DNA of 38,234 nucleotides from contig JAGPGT010000002.1 in the NCBI GenBank assembly GCA_018055905.1, positions 1 to 38,234 on the forward strand, read 5' to 3'. Below the pieces are notes generated by a model. The model saw only the letters and a list, made by a program, of their open reading frames with translations. It was not told the origin of the DNA and did not search any database. The first letter of the stretch is position 1. Every line of letters starts with the position of its first letter. Of the stretch, positions 21,788 to 28,980 are shown one piece after another. The position numbers and the translations under genes were made by a program. This DNA comes from Phycisphaerae bacterium. Its GTDB lineage: Bacteria; Planctomycetota; Phycisphaerae; Sedimentisphaerales; Anaerobacaceae.

Positions 21788-24433
21788 TCACGGGGCGAGA
21801 TTCACACCCGGTGATTTCTGTACGAAATTGGGGTCCGTCGCATTGTCGTACTGGTTCAGCATGACCGCCATCGCACGGTCGTACTGTCCTTGTTTGCGGT
21901 AAGCCTCCGCCAGCAGATCCAGAACAGGGGGCCTGTCTGCGACCGTTCCTCGCTCCAGCAGTTGCGAACACACGGAGATCGCCTGGCCGACCTGTCCCAG
22001 ACGCAGGCACGTGCGGGCCAATTCCCGACCGATCTGCTGGGCCTGCGGCCCTGGCTCGGCCATAGCGAACGCATCGCTGAGGGTCTTACGGGCCGATTCA
22101 AGGTCGCCATTGCTGATTTGGCATGCGGCCAGCTCCAATGCGACGCGGGCTTTGAGGTCCGGATTCGGAAGGAACTGTCCTTTTTCCTGCAGAAGGGAGG
22201 CCGCTTTATCCGTCAATCCGATCAAGCGAAGCACCTGGGACCGTAGCAGAAGCAACTCGATGCTTTCCTGCTGGGACAGTTGCCATCCATTGGTGGTTTC
22301 AAGCATGTGAAGGGCTTCCACGAGTTGGTTTTGCTCGATGTATGCTCGGACGAGCACGCCCACGGTTTCCACATATTGTTGACGGGACAAATCGCCCTTG
22401 AGTGCCAGCTTCAGTGCGACATGAGCCTGCTGCGGTTTGTGCAAGGCCAGATACGCTTTGCCCAGCAGAAGGCAAGCAGCATGGAATTCCGGCTGACTCT
22501 GGTCCCGCACGAGCGAGATATAACGATTGAGCCATTGAGCCGTCCGCTCGAAGTCCCCCACCTCGTATGCGCAGCGACCGGCGCCCAACGATGAAACGGT
22601 CTGGGATTCGATCGAGAGGCCGAGGTTGTACACTCTCTGATACAAGCCCCCCGCCTCCTCGAATTTCCCGGCCTTCATGGTCGCATCGGCCAGATGCAGA
22701 TACGCTGTGTCCGCCAAGTCTGTTCCCGGGTACACTTCCACGAGCTGTTTGAGGTCTGCGTGGGCCCCGACATAGTCGCGGAGCCGCACCTTCAGTTTGC
22801 CCGACTCCAGTAGAGATCGCGGGGCCAAGCCATGTTTGGGAAACCGGTTTGCGACCAGTTTGAACTCGCCGATGGCCTCGTCGAGCTGTCCCTGCAGGGT
22901 CTGGAGCAAGCCGAGGGCAAAGTGTCCGTTGGGGGCCCGCTGATCGGTTTCGGCAGTCAGGAGAAACCGCTGCCACAGGGAGATGGACTCCTCGGTCAAC
23001 AGTCGGGTGTGGTCGGAGAGAGAAGAGTAGGTCGTCGGGTCGATCACGTCGATGTTGTTGCTTTTGTCGTCGAACCGTGCGACCAGACCGACGCTGCCGG
23101 CGGCCACCGAGACCGCCTGTTGCGCCGTGGCCGCGGACAGATACAGATAGACGGGTCTTTTCCTCACATTCTCTTCGGCCGGACTGGCTTTGCCGTTGTC
23201 CATCCATCGCACGTTCAATCCGGCGTTGGAGGCAAACCGCGACAGCAGTTCTTCGATCGATGCCCCGTTGCAGACGACCACCCAGCGACCTGTCGCGCTG
23301 TTGCCGACAGCGGGGCGGATCTGCGGGCTCAGTGCTGCTTCGTCGAGTTTCTCGGACCCGGAAGCGAGAAAGACCCGCAACTGCGCCTCGTCCATGTCGA
23401 CGAAAGGATCGATGTCCGGATGGCGACCCCACAAATCCGACGGCAACCCCGTGTCGGCGTCGCTGAGCGACAGGAGATTACGGGACACCGCCTCGCAGAC
23501 CAGGAACCAACACTGCTGCTGGACGGCCTGCACCCATTTTTCGTCGATCTCCGCCACCCCGATCAGGCCGATCGTTTGATAGGCTCGACCGGCCGCTTCC
23601 AGATATCGTTTCCGCTCGATCAGCATCGTGCTCTGATAGTAGCGGGCCAGTGCTCGGAGGATCGGCAGGCGGCTCAGAGACACCGTTCGAAACAAGTTGT
23701 CAGCTTGGGCGATATCCCCGCTCTTGCTGCTGCACAAAGCCATGCGTAGAAGGAGAAAGTCGCGAAGCGGCTGGTTCTCATTCGTACTGGCGAGACGTCG
23801 GTGGAGTTTGTCGAAAGCAACGAACGCGTGTTCGTACTGGCGGTTCTGATAAAGCCTGGCGGCCAGTTGCAGCGACAACGGCTCAGGGCTGGGAATGCTC
23901 GATTCGATAAGGTCCGCCGGTTCGGATTGAGCGGGTGACAACGTTCCTAGCCGGGGCGTTTCGCGTCTGGAATCCCAGGTGCTCTGGGGGATTGATTGCG
24001 GCGCGCTCGTCGGAAGCGACGGCGCACCGAGGATCGCGGGCAGTTCTGCTCTCTGTTGTGACTGGGAGGTCCGGCCTGCATCGTCGTGGTGCGTAAGACG
24101 TGCCGCCAGTGCGTAAACCAGACCGGCTACCGTGACCAGAATGGCCAACCCCAGGAGCTTCTGAATATTTGAGAGTCGATTCAAATGCACAGAGGGGTGC
24201 GCCCTGCGAAAGGGGATAGGCCTGGGCGCCGCCGGAACGGGGGGGGCGGGTTCCGAGGCGAAGCCGACCGGCGACGAGAAGAGGTCGTCGTACGCCGGCT
24301 GTTCGGCCATCGGCACGCCAAAGAGGTCCCCATCGGGCGGCATGTGCGTTTGGCCCAGTTCTCCGCGGTTCGCTTGTTTCTTTCTTCGGAACATTATGTT
24401 TTGGCACAGGTTTTCCAGGTTTTCCTGGGACAT
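21788..24433 (-). CDS. Large single-pass TPR protein with secretin-N-like insert, first gene of the leftward flagellar operon
   Basis: An 881-residue protein of no named family. Order: cytoplasmic Pro-rich tail (1-90), one membrane helix (about 93-113), a Ser/Pro linker, TPR-like helices (about 185-315), an alpha/beta segment (about 382-467), then many TPRs to about residue 860 (for example HFALGLLQTLQGQLDEAIGEFKLV, YLHLADATMKAGKFEEAGGLYQRVY, LLGKAYLALHKPQQAHVALKLALKG). The inserted segment (GRWVVVCNGASIEELL, then SAATAQQAVSVAAGSVGL) looks like the STN/secretin N-domain fold that sits at the mouth of secretins and TonB receptors. As first gene after a sigma-54 promoter it is likely an early periplasmic scaffold. 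ATG 24433 was taken; ATG 24394 is the alternative. Confidence 0.75.
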   Translation of the reverse strand: MSQENLENLCQNIMFRRKKQANRGELGQTHMPPDGDLFGVPMAEQPAYDDLFSSPVGFASEPAPPVPAAPRPIPFRRAHPSVHLNRLSNIQKLLGLAILVTVAGLVYALAARLTHHDDAGRTSQSQQRAELPAILGAPSLPTSAPQSIPQSTWDSRRETPRLGTLSPAQSEPADLIESSIPSPEPLSLQLAARLYQNRQYEHAFVAFDKLHRRLASTNENQPLRDFLLLRMALCSSKSGDIAQADNLFRTVSLSRLPILRALARYYQSTMLIERKRYLEAAGRAYQTIGLIGVAEIDEKWVQAVQQQCWFLVCEAVSRNLLSLSDADTGLPSDLWGRHPDIDPFVDMDEAQLRVFLASGSEKLDEAALSPQIRPAVGNSATGRWVVVCNGASIEELLSRFASNAGLNVRWMDNGKASPAEENVRKRPVYLYLSAATAQQAVSVAAGSVGLVARFDDKSNNIDVIDPTTYSSLSDHTRLLTEESISLWQRFLLTAETDQRAPNGHFALGLLQTLQGQLDEAIGEFKLVANRFPKHGLAPRSLLESGKLKVRLRDYVGAHADLKQLVEVYPGTDLADTAYLHLADATMKAGKFEEAGGLYQRVYNLGLSIESQTVSSLGAGRCAYEVGDFERTAQWLNRYISLVRDQSQPEFHAACLLLGKAYLALHKPQQAHVALKLALKGDLSRQQYVETVGVLVRAYIEQNQLVEALHMLETTNGWQLSQQESIELLLLRSQVLRLIGLTDKAASLLQEKGQFLPNPDLKARVALELAACQISNGDLESARKTLSDAFAMAEPGPQAQQIGRELARTCLRLGQVGQAISVCSQLLERGTVADRPPVLDLLAEAYRKQGQYDRAMAVMLNQYDNATDPNFVQKSPGVNLAP

Positions 24434-24490
24434 CCTGACACAGGTCCGGATGCCGGCGGCGTACGATGCGCGCGAATGACATTCTTACGG

Positions 24491-24507
24491 AGCAACAACT
24501 GTGCCAA
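24491..24507 (-). promoter_or_regulatory. Consensus sigma-54 promoter of the leftward flagellar operon
   Basis: On the minus strand TTGGCAC (24507-24501), AGTTG, TTGCT (24495-24491). This matches TTGGCAC-N5-TTGCW at every defined position, with correct GG-GC spacing. Transcription should start near 24480, giving a leader of about 47 bases before the ATG at 24433. Nothing else between 24434 and 24490 looks like a gene. Confidence 0.88.
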
Positions 24508-24773
24508 ATCGGCCGGGGGTTCTGCGCTGCGTCGGCCACCGCGAGGTTTGTGGCTATGGAAGCTTCGGACGGGATGGGGGCTTTCGAGGGGGGGCGACGC
24601 GACGGTGTCAGGTTTCTATACGGACCGGCGGATTTTCTGACAAGGGGTGGTCTCGATTGGCGAATCTCAAATCCGCGCGGACAACCCCCAGTGGGATTCA
24701 TCGGCTGAAGAAAACAACAGGGTGCCCTCGGCCGTTTTGAGGTTTGCGGGTGATGGGGAACCCGGAAGTTTTT
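24508..24773. other. Upstream control region of the leftward sigma-54 promoter
   Basis: This non-coding space between the second activator gene and the promoter is where activator binding is expected. It holds the perfect palindromes GAAGCTTC (24559-24566) and TCCGCGCGGA (24672-24681). It also has two related, oppositely oriented strings: GGACCGGCGGATTTT (24622-24636) and AAATCCGCGCGGAC (24669-24682). Either could be an activator site; none is proven. Confidence 0.4.
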
Positions 24774-26216
24774 TCAGCATGGGGAAGAAGACAGAGTCTT
24801 GATCGGCTCGGAAGCGGCCAGAGAGAATTCCTCGATGCTGGGTTTGTCTTTCTGCAGGTTGTACTGTTTGACCTTGGCATATAAGGTGGCGCGTGTGATC
24901 CCCAGCAGGGCTGCAGCCTGCGTCTTCTGCCAACCGGTCTCGTGCAGCGCGCGGGCGATCAGTTCGCGTTCGGCCTTTTCGAGCGAGAAGTCTTTCATGC
25001 GTCCCTCTTCGCTCCGGCCGGGGCGAGGTTCCCCGTCAATGGGGTCGATGACAATACTGGAAAGGCCGATTTTGTCCGTGGTTTCGAACAGGATAGCTCG
25101 CTCGATGACATTTCGAAGCTCTCGCACGTTACCCGGCCAGTCGTGCCGGGACAAGGCCTCAAGGGCAAGTTTTGTGATGGAAGAGACCGGAGTCGGTCGA
25201 TGCGAGCAAATGATCGAGGTCTTCAGGAAGTGCCGAGCCAGTAGCGGAATGTCTTCTCGCCGTGCCGGCGACCGCAGGGGCGCCATCATGATCGGGCAGA
25301 TGTTCAAGCGGTAATAGAGATCCTCGCGGAACCGCTTCTCTCGTACTTCCTTTTTAAGGTCGCGGTTGCTGGATGCGATGATTGTAGCTTTACACTCGAT
25401 GTCCTTGACGCCCCCGACCTTGCGGAACGATCGTTCCTGCAGAATCCGCAGAAGTTTGGCCTGCAGCTCCAAGGGCATCTCACTGATTTCGTCGAGGAAG
25501 ATCGTCCCGGTGCCCGCGGTTTCGAGTAGCCCGGTCTTGTCGCGGTCGGCGCTGGTGAACGAGCCTTTGACGTGTCCGAACAGTTCGCTTTCCAGCAGGG
25601 TGGCGGTCAATGCTGCGCAATTGACCGCGACGAACGGCTCTTCCCGATGGCGAAGGGTGTGCACCGCGCGGGCGGCGACTTCTTTCCCCGTGCCGGTGTC
25701 GCCAACGATCAGGATGGGATTGCACCGGCTGGCGGCGACGAGTTTGATCATCCGGAGCGTCTGGGCGATGGCGGGGCTTCGGCCGGCCATCGCCACCGAG
25801 GCGGCCGTCTCGTCAAGAAAGAACTCCGAGTCGTTGGGTTCGCAGGACTGTTTTGCGGGGGACTCTTGTACGGTTGCTGTAATCTCCCGCAGTCTCGCCA
25901 ACTCGTTCTGCCCTCGATGGCAGACGAGCAAACCCGCTTGCCGATACTGTTCCTCGCTGAAGGGACTGTCGCTCGCAGGAATCACGATTGCGGTCGGAAC
26001 CGCACGAGGGTCCTGTAATGTTGCCGTCAGGCAGTTTTGTAAATGGACGGGCGCAAATGCGCCCTCGAACACCACCAGGTTTGCGGACACCGTCGCGAGG
26101 ATGTCGGCCGCCTCTGCCAAATCGTCGGCCGCGAACACCTCCTGGGCCAACTCCTGGGCGACGGCATGAATCTGAGAGTTCTTGCTGACGACGACGATTC
26201 TTTTCAGATGACTCAT
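24774..26216 (-). CDS. Second sigma-54-dependent activator with pseudo-receiver and variant GAFTGA loop
   Basis: A 480-residue activator: receiver-like domain (about 1-120), AAA+ domain (about 143-385) and Fis-type helix-turn-helix (about 425-460, WQKTQAAALLGITRATLYAKVKQYN). Walker A is GDTGTGKE (172-179) and Walker B IFLDEI (239-244). The sigma-54 contact loop reads GSFTSA (218-223) instead of GAFTGA; the key Thr remains. The receiver lacks the Asp pair (VVVSKNSQ) and the phosphoacceptor (LVVFEGAFAP), as in FleQ/FlrA-type master regulators. The start at 26216 is preferred because the 31 residues possible upstream do not look like protein. It sits between the two sigma-54 promoters and is the best candidate to control both. 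Confidence 0.9.
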   Translation of the reverse strand: MSHLKRIVVVSKNSQIHAVAQELAQEVFAADDLAEAADILATVSANLVVFEGAFAPVHLQNCLTATLQDPRAVPTAIVIPASDSPFSEEQYRQAGLLVCHRGQNELARLREITATVQESPAKQSCEPNDSEFFLDETAASVAMAGRSPAIAQTLRMIKLVAASRCNPILIVGDTGTGKEVAARAVHTLRHREEPFVAVNCAALTATLLESELFGHVKGSFTSADRDKTGLLETAGTGTIFLDEISEMPLELQAKLLRILQERSFRKVGGVKDIECKATIIASSNRDLKKEVREKRFREDLYYRLNICPIMMAPLRSPARREDIPLLARHFLKTSIICSHRPTPVSSITKLALEALSRHDWPGNVRELRNVIERAILFETTDKIGLSSIVIDPIDGEPRPGRSEEGRMKDFSLEKAERELIARALHETGWQKTQAAALLGITRATLYAKVKQYNLQKDKPSIEEFSLAASEPIKTLSSSPC

Positions 26217-26352
26217 ATCTACCCGAGGGTCTGACTTCTTTGGCTCACCGATGATTGTTTTGTCACCTTCATGGAGACACCCCCCTGATCGACTGGTGGT
26301 TCGTGACATCTTTAATTTTTATTGGACGCCATGTGCGTCACTCGCTGGTTTT

Positions 26353-26468
26353 GAAGCGGGTCAGTGACATCAGGAAGTTCTTTTATGGGACGGTCCGAAA
26401 AGACGGGTCGGACCGGGATGCGGTGCGGTTGATATGAACAGGAAGCGGGTCCGTCTTCTTATGGGACG
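26353..26468. repeat. Paired direct repeat: GAAGCGGGTC ... TTATGGGACG
   Basis: GAAGCGGGTC occurs at 26353-26362 and 26442-26451, each followed by a short pyrimidine-rich link and TTATGGGACG at 26383-26392 and 26459-26468. The two half-strings keep their order, but the inner distance differs (20 against 7 bases). It lies upstream of the minus-strand activator and about 210 bases or more before the flgD promoter. It could be a regulatory duplication or a remnant of a short repeat. Confidence 0.5.
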
Positions 26469-26540
26469 CACAATTGTCACGAGGCAGGCGTGAGTCGGAT
26501 GCCAACATTCTCGCGACGCGTGGCAAATTTTTCCAGAAGG

Positions 26541-26555
26541 AGGAAGAATCTTCCT
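26541..26555. promoter_or_regulatory. Perfect 15-base dyad, candidate activator binding site
   Basis: AGGAAGA, A (26548), TCTTCCT: a perfect palindrome whose centre is about 157 bases before the predicted flgD start point. This is the distance at which sigma-54 activators bind upstream. No identical dyad was found near the leftward promoter, so the link to an activator is an inference. Confidence 0.4.
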
Positions 26556-26677
26556 GACGCTTGCGCCGGCGGCTTTTTTTACGCCGCTCTTCGAAAATCG
26601 TCAGAAAGTCGTTCGATCAGGTTCGCCGGCTTGATCGGGGCGGATTCTGTCGGAACTTTCTCAAGGAAATCTCATGG

Positions 26678-26694
26678 CTGGCACACTCATTGCT
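26678..26694 (+). promoter_or_regulatory. Consensus sigma-54 promoter of the rightward flagellar operon
   Basis: CTGGCAC (26678-26684), ACTCA, TTGCT (26690-26694) fits the YTGGCAC-N5-TTGCW consensus with correct spacing. Predicted transcription start is near 26705, leaving a leader of about 69 bases to the flgD ATG. It is nearly the same as the promoter at 24491-24507, so both operons should fire together. Confidence 0.88.
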
Positions 26695-26773
26695 CTGGTT
26701 TTTCCGTCGGACGCCGCAGGTTTGATCCGGCGGCGCGCCCCAGTGTGCCTACTTCTAGAAGGAGCGTCAAACG

Positions 26774-27157
26774 ATGGTTGTGACAGGGACCGCGAGTACC
26801 GCCAGTGACATCCAGATGGATTATATGAAGCTGCTGGTGACCCAACTGCAGAATCAAAATCCCCTGGAACCGATGGACAATAAGGATATGACGGCGCAAC
26901 TGGCGCAGTTTTCCCAGCTTCAGCAGATGGAAAGCCTGAATCGTTCGTTCGGCAAGGTACTCGATTCCGTCCAACGCAGTTATGCCAGTTCGCTGGTCGG
27001 TCGGGAGATTTCGTTTGAGAGTTTCAACGAGGTCGGTCAGGCCGAAACCCGAACCGGAAAGGTGGAGGAGGTTGCCGTGGGCGATGCGGGGGAGATCGTC
27101 CTGACGGTCAACGGTGCGAACGTCAATTTGTCGGATGTCGTGTCGATTCGCGACTGA
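26774..27157 (+). CDS. flgD: Hook-capping (hook scaffolding) protein FlgD, short form
   Basis: A 127-residue FlgD, needed at the tip of the growing hook for FlgE assembly. The conserved N-terminal core is clear (about 14-56: DYMKLLVTQLQNQNPLEPMDN, then AQLAQFSQLQQME). After SLVGREISF only a small beta domain remains. The usual Ig-like/tudor C-terminal pair is missing, so it is about half the length of E. coli FlgD (231). AAGGAG lies 10 bases before the ATG, and the stop is complete, with flgE after 39 bases. This looks like a natural short variant rather than a break. Confidence 0.9.
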   Translation: MVVTGTASTASDIQMDYMKLLVTQLQNQNPLEPMDNKDMTAQLAQFSQLQQMESLNRSFGKVLDSVQRSYASSLVGREISFESFNEVGQAETRTGKVEEVAVGDAGEIVLTVNGANVNLSDVVSIRD

Positions 27158-27196
27158 TGGCACATCCGCATTTCCAAGAATTAGGAGAAGACCTAC

Positions 27197-28885
27197 ATGT
27201 CTTACGCGTTGTCCTCAGGCGTGACCGGGTTGCAGGCCCATCAACAGATGTTGGACGTCGCCGGCAACAACATTGCGAATGTGAATACGACCGCATTCAA
27301 GTCCAGTCGGATCGGATTCGCGGAACTGCTGAGCCAGACTCTTTCCCAGGCTTCTCAGCCGACCTCGCAGGTCGGCGGAACGAATCCGCAGCAGATGGGC
27401 AGCGGCGTCGGAATCGCCGCGATTACCCCGAATATGACCCAAGGCAGCATCGTCAACACAGGGAATCCGCTGGACGTGGCGATCGAAGGAGAGGGCTATT
27501 TCGTGGTCAGCAACGGCGATCAACAGCTCTACACGCGAGCCGGTGCTTTCGGGGTGGACGAAAACGGTCACCTGGTCGACCCGGCCACCGGCTATCGTGT
27601 GCAGCGGATCGGTTTGACCGGTGAACTCGAGGGGTTCCAGATCACAGGCGACAGCAGCATTCGGATTCCGTACGACGTCGCCTTGCCGGCCAAGGCCACC
27701 AGCGAGATCGCGTTCACCGGCAACCTTAGTGCCGACGCCGTGGGCGTCGCGAAGGCGCAGGTGCTTTCCTCCAGTCTTACCTACAAGACCGCCGACGGGA
27801 TCGAAGCTTTGGCGACTACGGAGATCGATCAGCTCGTTCAGTTCAGCGGAGGCTCGGGCGCCGGCGGCCAGTTGGGCGGCGGTCAGACAGGCACGCTGAC
27901 CTTCTCCGGCTATAACAAGGACGGAACCCCTCTGAGCACCGGTCTGACGTTCACGGTCACGGGAACCACGACTCTGGGGGACCTGATCGATCACCTCAAC
28001 AACAATGTATTGACCGACGCCACCGCGTCTTTAACCAACGGCAAGATCATAATCACCGATAACGAAGCGGGATACAGTAGAACCGATCTTTCGATGTCGT
28101 ATTCAGGCAGCGGTTCGTTGCAGACTCCCCCCTATTTCGAGATGACCACTGTTGGGGGCAATGAATCCAAGACCATGAACATCGCGATATACGACACGCA
28201 GGGTGCCAAGCATGTTTTGTCGGCAACCCTCGTGCGGACCGACACCATCAACACCTGGGACCTGATTCTGACTTCCATCACGGGCAATGTTCTGGAACTC
28301 AGTCCCGAGAATCGACGTGTTCATGGCTTGACGTTCGATCCCCAAAGCGGCGCGTTTATGGGGCTTCCGAGCACCGAAGTGCCTCAGTTCGTTATTTCTT
28401 TCACACACGATCCGTCACACACCCAGACCATCTCATTGAAACTGGGGACCCTCGGTTCGTTCGACGGGCTCACCCAGTTCGCGGGCAACTCCACCGCAGT
28501 GGCCAGAGAACAAAACGGGTACGAGGCGGGAAGTCTGTCGGCGGTCTCGGTCAGCGGCGACGGCGTGTTGATCGGAGCTTTCACCAATGGTGTCAAGAAG
28601 GACTTGGCGACCTTGGCGGTGGCCTTGTTCCGCAACCCTGCGGGTCTTCAGAGCGCCGGAAATGGGTACTTTGCCCCTTCGGCCAACAGCGGCGGGGCGG
28701 TGTTGACCCAGGCCGGCAGCAGCGGTGCCGGCTCCATCCATGGCAGTGCTCTGGAGAAGTCGAACGCCGATGTGGCCACGGAATTCGTCAGCTTGATCGA
28801 GGCCCAGAACGGCTTTCAGGCGAATGCTCGCACCATCCGCGTGGCCAATGACATCCTTCGCGAGTTGACAAGTCTGATTCGGTAA
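27197..28885 (+). CDS. flgE: Flagellar hook protein FlgE
   Basis: A 562-residue hook subunit exported by the flagellar type III system. The N-terminal rod/hook motif is ALSSGVTGLQAHQQMLDVAGNNIANVNTTAFKSS. A D1 strand region follows (GNPLDVAIEGEGYFVV, YTRAGAFGVDENGHLVD), then a long D2/D3 region (about 150-440), and the C-terminal coil LIEAQNGFQANARTIRVANDILRELTSLIR. It is larger than Salmonella FlgE (403) because of the outer domains. AGGAGAA precedes the ATG. It stands between flgD and the PilZ gene, the second gene of the operon. Confidence 0.95.
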   Translation: MSYALSSGVTGLQAHQQMLDVAGNNIANVNTTAFKSSRIGFAELLSQTLSQASQPTSQVGGTNPQQMGSGVGIAAITPNMTQGSIVNTGNPLDVAIEGEGYFVVSNGDQQLYTRAGAFGVDENGHLVDPATGYRVQRIGLTGELEGFQITGDSSIRIPYDVALPAKATSEIAFTGNLSADAVGVAKAQVLSSSLTYKTADGIEALATTEIDQLVQFSGGSGAGGQLGGGQTGTLTFSGYNKDGTPLSTGLTFTVTGTTTLGDLIDHLNNNVLTDATASLTNGKIIITDNEAGYSRTDLSMSYSGSGSLQTPPYFEMTTVGGNESKTMNIAIYDTQGAKHVLSATLVRTDTINTWDLILTSITGNVLELSPENRRVHGLTFDPQSGAFMGLPSTEVPQFVISFTHDPSHTQTISLKLGTLGSFDGLTQFAGNSTAVAREQNGYEAGSLSAVSVSGDGVLIGAFTNGVKKDLATLAVALFRNPAGLQSAGNGYFAPSANSGGAVLTQAGSSGAGSIHGSALEKSNADVATEFVSLIEAQNGFQANARTIRVANDILRELTSLIR

Positions 28886-28980
28886 GTCGGAAAGGGATTT
28901 CTGCGGATCACGAGAACCGAGGACCAGCGAATCTGAAGTCCCTGAAATCCAGGGGCTGCCGCGTGTGGTTGGGGGAACCT

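Larger units (their letters stand above)
26217..26677. other. Non-coding region between the second activator and the flgD promoter
   Basis: About 460 bases without a credible gene. Content: a repeated block (26353-26468), an inverted repeat CGGTCCG/CGGACCG with 11-base loop (26391-26415), GTGACATC twice (26303-26310, 26364-26371), a perfect 15-base dyad (26541-26555) and a T7 run at 26574-26580 after GCGCCGGCGGC that does not form a good terminator stem. The promoter of the minus-strand activator must lie here, but I could not identify it. fliK, often found before flgD, is absent. Confidence 0.45.

Noticed and set aside
26560-26580. T7 run after GCGCCGGCGGC as a terminator
   Set aside because: The GC-rich part does not fold into a stable stem next to the T-run, and no plus-strand gene ends before it.
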